This document shows, piece after piece, positions 1 to 8,682 of a stretch of DNA of 64,000 bases. The DNA is from CAXXFQ01 sp963674475 (GTDB lineage Bacteria > Planctomycetota > Planctomycetia > Pirellulales > Thermoguttaceae): positions 434,001 to 498,000 of the forward strand of contig CAXXFQ010000008.1 in the NCBI GenBank assembly GCA_963674475.2, written 5' to 3'. The notes beneath the pieces were generated by a model that worked only from the letters and a program-made list of their open reading frames with translations, ran no database searches and was not told the origin of the DNA. Each line of letters opens with the position of its first letter. Position 1 is the first letter of the stretch. The translations under genes were made by a program, and so were the position numbers.

Positions 1-1
1 C

Positions 2-49
2 GCGCGACGACGGCTGGCCAAGGAGTTGGGGGCGATGGCCGTCAACTGA
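2..49 (+). CDS. C-terminal end of an unidentified protein (5' truncated)
   Basis: An open frame enters from the left window edge and stops at TGA 47-49. It encodes ARRRLAKELGAMAVN at its end. The frame is followed directly by a terminator hairpin at 71-105, which supports a real gene end here. Fifteen residues are too few to assign a family, and the gene body lies outside the window. Confidence 0.4.
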   Translation, partial: ARRRLAKELGAMAVN

Positions 50-70
50 GCGAAGGTGAGAAATAAAAAA

Positions 71-105
71 GAGGTGACAACCGTCGAGTCGTCACCTCTT
101 TTTTT
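71..105. terminator. Bidirectional rho-independent terminator
   Basis: GAGGTGAC and GTCACCTC form an 8-bp stem followed by seven T on the plus strand. A run of A precedes the stem, so the reverse strand also ends in U. It separates the truncated plus-strand gene from the convergent NodT-like gene that ends at 139. Confidence 0.85.
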
Positions 106-138
106 ATGGAGAAATTGTTGGGAACCCGAATGCTTCAC

Positions 139-2010
139 TCAAAAGGTCGGCGCCGTTTGTTCCAGTCGCAACGTGATCGACGGCTCGACGGGCGGCGCCG
201 CAGTGGTTGGGGCCGGTGGAAAGGGCGGACTGATCGAGGCGTTCGGGATTGGATTGGTCGGTCGATTGACAATCGGATTGACTAGCCTTGAGTTGGTTAC
301 CATCCCGGTCGGTGGGGTTTGAATCGGAAGTGGACTGGACAGGCTTGCCGGGAGGTTGGGCACGGCGGTTTGTTGGTTTCCGACCGGCTTGGCCGGTTTC
401 GATTTGTCGGCCGGTTCTTCCGCCGGTTCTTCCGCCGCCTCCTCCGCCGTCGGGGCCAGAGCGGGGATCGGTTCGGGCGGCGCGGCCAGGGCGGCATCGG
501 CTTCGATCATCGGCATGCCACATTCTGGATAATAAGTCTGCCAACCGCCACCGAGGGCCTTATACAAGAGGACCAAATTCAAGGCAACCAGACCGCGACT
601 TTCGGCGTGTCGGTCTTGGGTTTGGACCAGGACTCGCTGGGTGTCCAGCAATCGTTGGTAATCGATCAGGCCCTGTTCGTATTGCAGAAGGGCCAGGTGT
701 TCGGCCCGCTCGGTTTCCTGGACGCTCGCCAACAAGGTCCGCACACGAATCGTCTCCTGGATGTAGTTGGAGATCGAGTTTTCGACCTCTTCGTTGGCCG
801 TGAGAATCGTGTTGAGGTAGCTATAACAGGCCTGTTGGTAGACGGCGTCTTCGACCCGAATATTCGACAGGATGCGACCGTAGTTGAGCACGTTCCAGCG
901 GAAGTTCGGCCCGATCGAACCGGTGAAGCCTCGCTGAGTAAACAGATTGGAGAATTTCTCGCTTTCGACGCCGAGCGACCCGGTGATGGCGATGTGCGGA
1001 TACAGTTCGCTGGTGGCGATGCCGATCTTGGCCGATTGGGCAGCCAGTTGTCGTTCGGCCGCGCGGACGTCCGGTCGACGTCGCAGCAGGTCGGCCGGAA
1101 TCCCGACGGCCACTTCGGCCGGGGCGGTGGGAATGGTTCCGGCCGGTCCGAGCAACGAGCTGATATCGGTTGGCGGCATGCCGACCAAGACGCAGATCCG
1201 GTTATGCGTTTGCCGTCGGGCCGCTTCCAAGTTCGGGATCAACGACTCGGTGATCGCCAGGTTCGATTTCGCCTGACGGATGTCCAGTTCGCTCACGAGG
1301 CCTTCCTGGAAACGGCGATCGATAATTCGGACCGTATTGGTTTGAAGTTTGACGTTCTTGTAGGCCAAGGCAAGCCGTTCGTCGAACGCGCGGAGTTGGA
1401 CATAATTGCCCGCGATTTCGGCTTGCAAGAGGACCAACGCCTGGTTGTAGTTGGCCACCTGCACCTGGAGGTTCGCATCGGCCGCCTCGACCAGTCGGCG
1501 GAACCGGCCCCAGAAATCGAGTTCCCATGCGGCATTGAAACCACCGTTGGCTTGGTCGAAGAACGATTTGGGTAACGGCAACAGGTTGTTCGGGTACGCG
1601 TTTCTGCTCAGCTTGAGCCGGTTGAAGCCGCCTCCCAGATACTGCTCTTGCGGGAACAGGTTTCCGACGGCCACCGCCCGTAGCGCTCGGGCCTCTTGGA
1701 TTCGCCAGCAGGCCGCCTTGAGCGAGAGGTTTTGGTGGTAGGTCATGTCGACCAATTGATCGAGAACCGGGTCGCGGAACGTCGTCCACCAGGCCCGATA
1801 GTCGCCGGCCGTCTCTTGGATCAACGGTTCGGGCTCTTCGAGCCACTCTCCGGCCGTGTTGCCACAGGGGCGCCGGTAGTTGGGCCCCACCTTGAATCCG
1901 TTGTCGAGCCACTGGCCGACACTGGTGCAACCGGCCGTGCCGAGGCACAGTAGTAAGAGGGTGAGGTACAGAAAACCGGGCCGAGCATATTTTGGTTTGA
2001 GGCGGTTCAC
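139..2010 (-). CDS. NodT-type RND efflux outer-membrane factor lipoprotein
   Basis: This is an outer-membrane channel of the TolC/OprM/NodT family, which forms trimers that connect inner-membrane efflux pumps to the outside. A lipoprotein signal occupies residues 1-28, ending in a GTAGC lipobox with Cys28, followed by KVGPNYRRP typical of the mature OprM/NodT start. Two OEP repeats cover about residues 75-480. The GTG start at 2010 has AAGGAG seven bases upstream. The protein is 623 residues against a usual 470-500. The extra C-terminal part of about 120 residues is rich in Pro, Ala and Glu and contains an EEPAEEPA duplication. No pump or adaptor gene lies beside it, so its partner is unknown. 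The family call is firm; the substrate cannot be inferred. Confidence 0.9.
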   Translation of the reverse strand: MNRLKPKYARPGFLYLTLLLLCLGTAGCTSVGQWLDNGFKVGPNYRRPCGNTAGEWLEEPEPLIQETAGDYRAWWTTFRDPVLDQLVDMTYHQNLSLKAACWRIQEARALRAVAVGNLFPQEQYLGGGFNRLKLSRNAYPNNLLPLPKSFFDQANGGFNAAWELDFWGRFRRLVEAADANLQVQVANYNQALVLLQAEIAGNYVQLRAFDERLALAYKNVKLQTNTVRIIDRRFQEGLVSELDIRQAKSNLAITESLIPNLEAARRQTHNRICVLVGMPPTDISSLLGPAGTIPTAPAEVAVGIPADLLRRRPDVRAAERQLAAQSAKIGIATSELYPHIAITGSLGVESEKFSNLFTQRGFTGSIGPNFRWNVLNYGRILSNIRVEDAVYQQACYSYLNTILTANEEVENSISNYIQETIRVRTLLASVQETERAEHLALLQYEQGLIDYQRLLDTQRVLVQTQDRHAESRGLVALNLVLLYKALGGGWQTYYPECGMPMIEADAALAAPPEPIPALAPTAEEAAEEPAEEPADKSKPAKPVGNQQTAVPNLPASLSSPLPIQTPPTGMVTNSRLVNPIVNRPTNPIPNASISPPFPPAPTTAAPPVEPSITLRLEQTAPTF

Positions 2011-2408
2011 CGTGGGGGCTCCTTGGAGGTGCAGCCGGAAAAATCAACTTATTCGTCAATATCGGCATAACCGGCCCAGGAGATAAATCTTTTTGATCGT
2101 GCGCCTAAATTTAAGCCGTGTAAGGAGAAGCGTCATTTGCGGGGGCTATTGAGTTAGCTATTTAGAGGGGTGCTTTTAAGAGGGGGCCGGGGGGTCGTCG
2201 GTTGGGCCGATTTTGACTATAATTTCTCGTTTCCAAAGCAGTCGGCCGGTTTCGAGTCGTCGAGTTGTAAATGGGGGGGGATGGAAACTTCCGTCTCTCG
2301 TCCCCGAATCTTCTCTCCGGCGAGGCGGAAGAGGGCCGTTTTACTGCCTGGAAAAAAGACTGAAAACTAAATCTTGTTCACCTTTTAAACCACACACGGT
2401 TTCGCCCT
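2011..2408. other. Divergent intergenic region between nodT-like and leuC
   Basis: This 398-bp spacer separates the minus-strand nodT-like gene from leuC. A TATAAT hexamer at 2218-2223 is a plausible -10 for leuC, leaving a leader of about 180 nt, but no good -35 is visible. I looked for a T-box motif and for a leucine-rich leader peptide and found neither. Confidence 0.5.
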
Positions 2409-3827
2409 ATGTCGACCTCTGAAACGACTCCTCGGACCATGTTCGAGAAGATCTGGCAAGATCACGTTGTCCGCCAGGAGCCGGGCAAGCAGACGCTCCT
2501 TTATATTGACCTGCAACTCGTCCACGAAGTGACCAGTCCTCAGGCGTTCGAAGGCCTTCGGCTGACCGATCGAAAGGTTCGACGCCCCGAGCGGACCGTG
2601 GCCGTCTGCGACCATAACGTCCCGACGACCGATCGCTCCGAACCGATCACCGACGAGATTGCCAAGACGCAGATCGAAACGCTCGCCCGCAATACCGAGG
2701 AGTTTGGCGTTCGCTACTTTGGCCTTGGCGACATCAACCAAGGCGTGATCCACGTCATGGGGCCCGAGCAGGGGTTCACTCAGCCGGGAATGACGATCGT
2801 CTGCGGCGACAGTCACACGGCCACCCACGGGGCGTTCGGCGCGTTGGCTTTCGGTATCGGGACCAGCGAGGTCGAGCATGTCCTGGCGACCCAGACCCTC
2901 TTGCAGCACAAGCCCAAGACGTTCGAGATCCGCATCGACGGCCAGTTGGGCGAAGGGGTCACGGCCAAGGACCTGATCCTTTATCTGATCGGGAAGCTCA
3001 AGACGCACGGCGGGACCGGCTACTGCATCGAGTACACCGGCGAAGCGATCCGGGCCCTTTCGATGGAAGAGCGGATGACGGTCAGCAACATGACGATCGA
3101 GGCGGGCGCCCGGTCGGGGATGATCGCGCCGGACGAGAAGACGTTCGAGTACCTTCGCGGTCGCCCGTTCGCGCCGAAGGATTTCGACGCGGCGGTCGAG
3201 CGTTGGAAACAACTGCCCAGCGATCCCGGCGCGACCTACGATCGGGTCGAGGTTTATGACGCGGCCGACATCAGGCCGCAGGTCACTTGGGGTACCAACC
3301 CGGGTCAGGTCGTTGCGATCGACGAGCCGGTTCCCGATCCGGCCGAGATCGACGATCCGACCGAGAAGAAAGCGGCCGAGTTGGCGTTGGACTATATGGG
3401 CCTCGAACCGAAGATGCCGATCACGTCGATCCCGGTCGACTGCGTTTTCATCGGCTCGTGTACGAACGGGCGAATTGAAGACTTTCGCGCGGCGGCCCGC
3501 GTGGCCCGTGGATACAAGAAGGCCGACTCGGTCCGGGTGCTGGTCGTGCCGGGAACCGGTTTGGTCAAGAAACAGGTCGAAGAAGAAGGGCTGGATCGGA
3601 TTTTCATTGACGCCGGTTTCGAATGGCGTGAGGCCGGTTGCAGCATGTGTCTGGCGATGAACCCGGACAAACTTTCGCCGGGCGAGCGGTGTGCGGCGAC
3701 GACGAACCGGAACTTCGAAGGACGCCAGGGGAAAGGCGGTCGGACCCATTTGGTCTCGCCCGAGATGGCTGTCGCGGCCGCGATCACCGGTCATTTCGTC
3801 GACGTCCGCGAGTGGGACTACCGTTAA
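2409..3827 (+). CDS. leuC: 3-isopropylmalate dehydratase large subunit
   Basis: LeuC carries the [4Fe-4S] aconitase-type site of isopropylmalate isomerase, which converts 2- to 3-isopropylmalate in cytosolic leucine synthesis. The three cluster ligands are visible: Cys351 in GSCTNGRIED, and Cys411 and Cys414 in GCSMCLAMN. The substrate loop CGDSHTATHGAFG is near residue 135. The length of 472 residues matches the usual 465-475. LeuD follows after 59 bp and together they make the heterodimer, so the two are almost certainly co-transcribed. The first ATG of the frame is used; there is no clear Shine-Dalgarno. leuA and leuB are not in the window. Confidence 0.97.
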   Translation: MSTSETTPRTMFEKIWQDHVVRQEPGKQTLLYIDLQLVHEVTSPQAFEGLRLTDRKVRRPERTVAVCDHNVPTTDRSEPITDEIAKTQIETLARNTEEFGVRYFGLGDINQGVIHVMGPEQGFTQPGMTIVCGDSHTATHGAFGALAFGIGTSEVEHVLATQTLLQHKPKTFEIRIDGQLGEGVTAKDLILYLIGKLKTHGGTGYCIEYTGEAIRALSMEERMTVSNMTIEAGARSGMIAPDEKTFEYLRGRPFAPKDFDAAVERWKQLPSDPGATYDRVEVYDAADIRPQVTWGTNPGQVVAIDEPVPDPAEIDDPTEKKAAELALDYMGLEPKMPITSIPVDCVFIGSCTNGRIEDFRAAARVARGYKKADSVRVLVVPGTGLVKKQVEEEGLDRIFIDAGFEWREAGCSMCLAMNPDKLSPGERCAATTNRNFEGRQGKGGRTHLVSPEMAVAAAITGHFVDVREWDYR

Positions 3828-3886
3828 GCGACGCGTGAAGAAAAGAGACAGATTTACCTGAGAATAAAAGTAATCGGAAAGAGACT

Positions 3887-4480
3887 ATGAAAGCCTTTAC
3901 GCAACATGCCGGCCTGGTCGCGCCGATGGACCGGTCGAACGTCGATACCGACCAGATCATGCCGAAGCAGTTTCTCAAGCGGGTCGAGCGGACCGGCTTT
4001 GGGGAGTTCTTGTTTTACGATTGGCGCTACCTCGAAGACGGCTCGGACAATCCGGAGTTCGAACTGAACCGGCCCGAGTACCAAGGGGCGTCGATCCTTT
4101 TGACCCGACGCAACTTCGGGAGCGGTTCGAGTCGCGAACATGCCCCGTGGGGATTGGAAGATTACGGCTTCCGTGCCATCTTGGCGCCGAGCTTCGCCGA
4201 CATCTTTTTTAACAACTGCTTCAAGAACGGCATTCTCCCGATCCAACTTGACGAAGCGGTGATCGAGAACCTGTTTGCCCGCGTCACGCAAAACTCGGGG
4301 TATCAATTGACGATCGACCTCGAAACCCAGACAATCACTGACGACCAGGGGCTCGCGCTTGAGTTCGACGTCGATTCGTTCCGCCGTCACTGTTTGATGA
4401 ACGGTCTGGACGACATTGGTTTGACGTTGGAGAACGAAGACGAGATCGTCGCCTACGAAACGTCCCACGGGAAGATTTGA
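3887..4480 (+). CDS. leuD: 3-isopropylmalate dehydratase small subunit
   Basis: LeuD is the swivelling domain that completes the isopropylmalate isomerase active site with LeuC. The family signatures are clear: VDTDQIMPKQFLKRVERTGFG near the N-terminus and GRNFGSGSSREHAPW in the variant RRNFGSGSSREHAPWGLEDYG around residue 85. The length of 197 residues is standard. It lies 59 bp after leuC, with AGAGAC near the start codon, and is followed by a strong terminator at 4514-4553 that ends the leuCD operon. Confidence 0.97.
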   Translation: MKAFTQHAGLVAPMDRSNVDTDQIMPKQFLKRVERTGFGEFLFYDWRYLEDGSDNPEFELNRPEYQGASILLTRRNFGSGSSREHAPWGLEDYGFRAILAPSFADIFFNNCFKNGILPIQLDEAVIENLFARVTQNSGYQLTIDLETQTITDDQGLALEFDVDSFRRHCLMNGLDDIGLTLENEDEIVAYETSHGKI

Positions 4481-4513
4481 GCCCTTGGAAAACTTTTGAA
4501 ATCGACTCAAAAA

Positions 4514-4553
4514 AAGCCCGATCGGAGGTGAAAGTCCGGTCGGGCTTCTTTTT
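4514..4553 (+). terminator. Rho-independent terminator after leuD
   Basis: AAGCCCGATCGGA pairs with TCCGGTCGGGCTT around a short loop, followed by CTTTTT. A 12-13 bp stem with a U tract closes the leuCD operon. Confidence 0.85.
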
Positions 4554-4572
4554 CGCAGGTAAGCGAACGTGG

Positions 4573-4578
4573 TATAAT
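4573..4578 (+). promoter_or_regulatory. -10 element upstream of the secreted 222-residue protein gene
   Basis: TATAAT matches the sigma70 -10 consensus and lies 43 bp before the ATG at 4622, just after the leuD terminator. The -35 at the right spacing is poor (TTTCGC), so only the -10 is convincing. Confidence 0.45.
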
Positions 4579-4621
4579 TGGATTGTCGTGAGTCGGGAAA
4601 CGAGTTAGGGGGGCTTGTCCG

Positions 4622-5290
4622 ATGATGTTATCTCAAAATGGGTTTCGATTACTTGCCGCGGCTTTTTTGGTGGGCCTTGGCGGGGTCGTCGTCCGTGCAG
4701 CCCCGCAGCAGAATCTTCCGCCTGAGCAAGCGAGGGAAACCGTCGCCCGGGTTGAAGCGGTCGATCCGCGGGTCGAGATCGCCCGGCAAATGGGCGACGT
4801 GGCGACCGGCCTTCGACAAGGTCGCGTCGACGTGAAGATTTTGGAGCAACAACGGGCGATCTTGAAGACGCTTGAAGCGCTGATTGGCACGCCGGATGAT
4901 TTGCCTGGCGGGCCAACGACTTCGGGCCCGGTTGCCGATCGTCGACCGGACCGGAAAGTCTCGACCGGTAGGCCGGATTTGCAGGTGAAGCCAGACGAAT
5001 CGGGCTCGACCGGCGGGACCTCCCAGGTCGAAAAACCGGGCCAACCGAGCCGATCGGGCAGTCCGAGTGGAACCGGGCCGGCAAAAGTGTTGGATGCCCA
5101 AACCGGCGAACCAGGGTCGTCGCGAGAATGGGTCCGAGCGATTTGGGGCCAATTGCCGGAAGCCCAGCGTCGTCGGATTCCCCAACGGCCGGGCGAAACG
5201 TTTTTGCCCCAATACCGAACGTCGATCGAAGCGTATTACCGGGAACTTTGGGAATCGCAATCGGCTCAACCCAAGACCAGAAAGCCCTAG
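4622..5290 (+). CDS. Secreted hypothetical protein, partner of the following squalene-cyclase-like protein
   Basis: I do not recognise a named domain. A signal peptide is visible in residues 1-27 (hydrophobic LLAAAFLVGLGGVVVRA, cleavage near RAAPQ). A heptad-like segment around 30-85 is followed by a disordered stretch rich in Asp, Arg, Gly, Ser and Pro to about residue 160. The C-terminus WGQLPEAQRRR followed by ETFLPQYRTSIEAYYRELWE resembles the end of a recurring group of planctomycete secreted proteins that precede a squalene-oxidase-repeat gene. The next gene starts 6 bp after this stop, so the two are an operon. A role on the same unidentified surface or periplasmic target is an inference from that pairing. 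Confidence 0.7.
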   Translation: MMLSQNGFRLLAAAFLVGLGGVVVRAAPQQNLPPEQARETVARVEAVDPRVEIARQMGDVATGLRQGRVDVKILEQQRAILKTLEALIGTPDDLPGGPTTSGPVADRRPDRKVSTGRPDLQVKPDESGSTGGTSQVEKPGQPSRSGSPSGTGPAKVLDAQTGEPGSSREWVRAIWGQLPEAQRRRIPQRPGETFLPQYRTSIEAYYRELWESQSAQPKTRKP

Positions 5291-5295
5291 ACACG

Positions 5296-6384
5296 ATGGA
5301 AATTGCTTTCCGGCCATCATGCGTCGCGTCACACGGACTCCGAGGGGCCGTCGGACTGGCTTGCCTTGTCGGTTGTCTTTCGGTTGGCGACAAGATTTTT
5401 GCCGCGGAACCGGCCGAGGGGGAAGCTTCGGTGGAGGCGGATTCGCTGATCGATTCGGCGACCGATCGGGCGATCGAACGAGGGTTGAAGCGACTGGTTT
5501 CAGGACAGCATGACGACGGTTCGTTCGGGTCGGGCCATCTTCGGGGGAACGTGGCGGTGACGTCGCTTGGTGCGATGGCGATGTTGGCTTCGGGGAGTAC
5601 GCCCGGGCGTGGGCCCTACGGAACGCGGATCGATCGGGCGATCGACTATCTTTTAGACCGCGCCCAGCCGAGCGGTTTTATCGTCGATGCGCCGTCTTCG
5701 AGTCACGGTCCGATGTACGGCCACGGGTTTTCGACCCTTTTTTTGGCCGAGTGCCTCGGGATGAGCGGGCGTGACGACCTGCGCGACGCACTCCAAAGGG
5801 CCGTTCGTTTGATTCTCGAGTGTCAAAACGACGAGGGCGGGTGGCGCTATCAGCCGATCCGGGGCGAGGCGGATATTTCGGTGACCACATGTCAGGTGAT
5901 GGCTTTAAGGGCGGCCCAGCATGCCGGGATCGACGTGCCGAAGGGGGCGGTTGATCGGGCGGTCGGCTATATCAAACGGTGTCAGAACCCGGACGGGGGC
6001 TTTATGTATTCTCCCGAAGGGGGTGAACCAAGTCGGTTTCCCCGTTCGGCTGCGGCGATTTCGGCCCTGTACTGCGCGGGCATTTACGAAGGACCGGAGA
6101 TCGACCGCGGTCTTGCTTATCTCGAGACGTTCCGTCCGAAACGACCGGGAGAGGGCAAGCCGATGTCTCAATACTTCTATGGCCAATACTATGCGGCAGG
6201 CGTTTTTTGGCAGACCGGTGGAAAGCGGGCGGTCCACTGGTATCGGGCGGTCCGCGACGATTTGCTTGCCCGACAGAACGCCGACGGAAGTTGGAACTCG
6301 CCGTATACGGACGCCTATGCGACAGCGATGGGGTGCATCGTCCTGCAGGTGCCAGGCGGTCTGTTGCCGATTTTTCAGCGCTGA
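5296..6384 (+). CDS. Secreted prenyltransferase/squalene-oxidase-repeat protein
   Basis: The protein has repeated alpha-toroid motifs of the squalene-hopene cyclase and prenyltransferase fold: GLKRLVSGQHDDGSFG, CQNDEGGWRYQP, CQNPDGGFMYSP and RQNADGSWNSPY. I see no DxDD catalytic motif of a cyclase, so it may be a binding scaffold rather than an enzyme. The ATG at 5296 gives 362 residues and starts 6 bp after the upstream stop; it provides an N-terminal hydrophobic segment (GAVGLACLVGCLSVG) ending near FAAEP that acts as a signal peptide. A longer frame reading through the upstream gene is not credible. It is co-transcribed with the preceding secreted protein and reads toward the convergent TetR gene. 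Confidence 0.85.
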   Translation: MEIAFRPSCVASHGLRGAVGLACLVGCLSVGDKIFAAEPAEGEASVEADSLIDSATDRAIERGLKRLVSGQHDDGSFGSGHLRGNVAVTSLGAMAMLASGSTPGRGPYGTRIDRAIDYLLDRAQPSGFIVDAPSSSHGPMYGHGFSTLFLAECLGMSGRDDLRDALQRAVRLILECQNDEGGWRYQPIRGEADISVTTCQVMALRAAQHAGIDVPKGAVDRAVGYIKRCQNPDGGFMYSPEGGEPSRFPRSAAAISALYCAGIYEGPEIDRGLAYLETFRPKRPGEGKPMSQYFYGQYYAAGVFWQTGGKRAVHWYRAVRDDLLARQNADGSWNSPYTDAYATAMGCIVLQVPGGLLPIFQR

Positions 6385-6419
6385 AGCAGGCCGTGAAAAA
6401 GATCGCTCCGGCTATTTCC

Positions 6420-7010
6420 TTACAATGGCGAATTCAAGGTTTTGAGCAAATAGTCGACCTCTTCGCCGATTTCGCCCGGATTGACCTCTTCCAAGAGGAT
6501 CAGGCGAAGGATGGTCGATTCGAAAAGACTGTACAGCAGTCCGCTGACAACCCGCCCTTTCTCGGGCGAAAACTCTCCTTTTTCGGCCCCCTGTTCGACC
6601 AACCGATCGAGCAATAAACGGATGCCGACGGTGTGACGCTCGATTTTTCGTTGGATATCGCTTCCGGTCTGTTTCTCCAGAAGCAGATAGTCCATGACCA
6701 CTTTCAAAAGCGGCGTCTGTTTGAGCAAGAGGTAGACGACATCGCGCATCACCTGACGGAGTTTTTGAACGATGGGCGTCGATTCGTCTTTGGCGACTCG
6801 TCGGAACGGCTCGTCCAATTCGTTCATCAATTGCAAAATGGCGAAGGAGAAGATTCGTCTTTTGTTTTCGAAGTACTTGTAGATGGTCGTTCTGGAAACA
6901 CCGCACCGCTCGGCGATATTTTGGAAGGTCACATCGGCATAGCCCCGCTCGACGAACAGTTCGAGCGCCTTGTCGAGGATCAGTCGTTTTCGGCTTTCGT
7001 GATCAATCAT
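6420..7010 (-). CDS. TetR/AcrR family transcriptional regulator
   Basis: The N-terminal 60 residues carry a TetR helix-turn-helix: ILDKALELFVERGYADVTFQNIAERCGVSRTTIYKYFENK. The remainder is a helical ligand-binding domain. The ATG at 7010 gives 196 residues, the usual TetR size; the frame continues upstream with non-coding composition and I rejected that extension. The gene is divergent from fabH across about 600 bp, so control of the fatty-acid genes is plausible but unproven. A long imperfect palindrome in its leader (7074-7149) is a candidate operator or RNA structure. Confidence 0.9.
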   Translation of the reverse strand: MIDHESRKRLILDKALELFVERGYADVTFQNIAERCGVSRTTIYKYFENKRRIFSFAILQLMNELDEPFRRVAKDESTPIVQKLRQVMRDVVYLLLKQTPLLKVVMDYLLLEKQTGSDIQRKIERHTVGIRLLLDRLVEQGAEKGEFSPEKGRVVSGLLYSLFESTILRLILLEEVNPGEIGEEVDYLLKTLNSPL

Positions 7011-7073
7011 CGTTTTCCGTTTTTGCAAAAGCCATTGGAAAAGAATTAGGGTTTTTCCCTTTCTCTTTCCACT

Positions 7074-7149
7074 GGCTACCTTACGGAGAATGCACCATAA
7101 AACCGTCATGGTACGCCACCGATCGACTTCCGCAAAGGGCAAGGTAGCC
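7074..7149. repeat. Long imperfect inverted repeat upstream of the TetR gene
   Basis: GGCTACCTT at 7074-7082 and AAGGTAGCC at 7141-7149 are perfect inverted arms. Further inward pairs include ACGGAG with CTTCCGC and CACCAT with ATGGT. It lies 64 bp from the TetR start, within the expected leader, and could be an operator pair or an mRNA hairpin. Confidence 0.5.
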
Positions 7150-7524
7150 GAATTCAAGCGAATTTTGGTCGTTTGGCTAAAAAGATTTTTCGGTAATGAC
7201 GCTTCCGAGTTATTCCCATTGACTAAAAAGTGGGGGCGACGCGGAACCGAAATTCGAGTAGGATCTTGTAAGTTGAGGTGTCTTATTAAAAATTGCCACT
7301 TCGCTTTGACTCCTCGCTCCTTCCTCTCCATTCGTGTGCGAGGGGGACGCATTGCTCAGAAGATACGCTCAACTTGAGGTTTCTCTTTTCGTGCTGATTT
7401 TGTAGACGAGCAGTCCTTATTGATTGGTTCGCTGCTTAAAAGCAGTTAAATTATGGCTGATCATTACGCTGAGGCATGCCCCTCTTAGGGGTGGTTTTCC
7501 TCGGGTCCAAAGGGCGAAATTGCC

Positions 7525-7552
7525 TTGACAGGACAGAAATGGTCAGTACAAT
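7525..7552 (+). promoter_or_regulatory. Sigma70-type promoter for fabH
   Basis: TTGACA at 7525-7530, a 16-bp spacer, and TACAAT at 7547-7552 come close to consensus. Initiation would fall near 7560, leaving a leader of about 50 nt before the fabH ATG at 7609. Confidence 0.8.
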
Positions 7553-7608
7553 CATGGGCTACTTGTCCCGCATGACAAAAACACAAAAAATGTAATGCCG
7601 TTACCAAT

Positions 7609-8604
7609 ATGCCAAAGCTTGTAGTTGCGGGGACCGGTGCCTACCTCCCGGAAAAAAGGGTTACAAACGAGGATCTGGCTCAGACTTTGGGAGAAACATC
7701 CGACGAATGGATTTTCTCGCATACGGGAATCCGCTCCCGTCGGATTGCGGCCGATGACGAGGCGGCCTCCGACATGGCTTACGCCGCCTGTCGGCGAGCA
7801 TTGGAGCACGCCGAGATTTCCCCGGAAGAGATCGGAACGCTTATTTTGGCGACGGCCACCCCTGATTACGGGGGGTTTCCTTCGACCGCTTGTGTCGTGC
7901 AGGATCGGCTTGGCCTTGTCAATGCGGCGGCGTTCGACGTTACGGCAGCCTGCAGCGGTTTTGCCTATGGCTTGGCACTGGCAGACGGTCTGGCCCACCG
8001 GGACTCGCGTCCCAAGTTAGTGGTTGGGACCGAGCTGCTCTCGAGAATTACCGATTGGAGCGACTGCAAAACTTGCGTCCTCTTCGGCGATGGAGCGGGA
8101 GCGGTCGTTTTGACGTCTGCCCCAGGTAACGGACGGGGAATTTTGGGGTCCTACTTGGGCTCCGACGGGACTGGGACGAGGGTCATCTATCGAGAGGGAG
8201 GAGTGCGTAAGTCGCCCAACCTGGATGTCGATGGCAAAATAGGAGAGATGGTTTTTCCGACGATCCAGATGAACGGACGGGGCGTATTCAATTTTGCCGT
8301 CAAAGTGATGGAAGAGGTGATCACCCATTTTTTGACCCAATTCGACTTGGAGATCGACGACGTCCACTACATCGTGCCCCATCAGGCCAACTATCGGATC
8401 ATCCGAAAGGCGGCCGCCCGGCTGGGGATCGATGAAAAGCGGTTTTTTCTCAATTTGGAAGAAACGGCCAACACGTCGTCCGCATCGATTCCGATCGCCC
8501 TGAGCGACATGAACGACCAGGGGCTCCTCAAGCGGGGGGATTTGATCATGACCGTTGGGTTTGGGGCGGGGCTGACTTATGCCGGCAACCTCTTGCGTTG
8601 GTAG
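7609..8604 (+). CDS. fabH: Beta-ketoacyl-ACP synthase III
   Basis: FabH condenses an acyl-CoA primer with malonyl-ACP to start type II fatty-acid synthesis. The catalytic triad is present: Cys115 in AACSGF, His258 in VPHQANYRI and Asn288 in ANTSSAS. The N-terminal signature GTGAYLPEKRVTN and the TSDEWI loop are typical of the family, and 331 residues is standard. The gene is preceded by a near-consensus promoter and followed 78 bp later by fabF, then fabV, so the three form a fatty-acid elongation cluster, perhaps controlled by the divergent TetR protein. Confidence 0.96.
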   Translation: MPKLVVAGTGAYLPEKRVTNEDLAQTLGETSDEWIFSHTGIRSRRIAADDEAASDMAYAACRRALEHAEISPEEIGTLILATATPDYGGFPSTACVVQDRLGLVNAAAFDVTAACSGFAYGLALADGLAHRDSRPKLVVGTELLSRITDWSDCKTCVLFGDGAGAVVLTSAPGNGRGILGSYLGSDGTGTRVIYREGGVRKSPNLDVDGKIGEMVFPTIQMNGRGVFNFAVKVMEEVITHFLTQFDLEIDDVHYIVPHQANYRIIRKAAARLGIDEKRFFLNLEETANTSSASIPIALSDMNDQGLLKRGDLIMTVGFGAGLTYAGNLLRW

Positions 8605-8682
8605 ACCGAATACGCGACCATAGTGAAGATTGTAGTGGGGCCGAGAGGGGCCCTTCGAGGAATAGAGGGATAGAGAGATCGA

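Larger units (their letters stand above)
7011..7608. other. Divergent intergenic region between the TetR gene and fabH
   Basis: No gene is supported in these 598 bp. It holds an inverted repeat with nine-base arms at 7074-7082 and 7141-7149, a small CCCCT-CTT-AGGGG hairpin near 7480-7492, and a near-consensus promoter for fabH at 7525-7552. Confidence 0.5.

Noticed and set aside
2224..2408. Leucine attenuator or T-box in the leuC leader
   Set aside because: No run of Leu codons in a short leader frame, no terminator hairpin with U tract before the ATG, and no T-box consensus.
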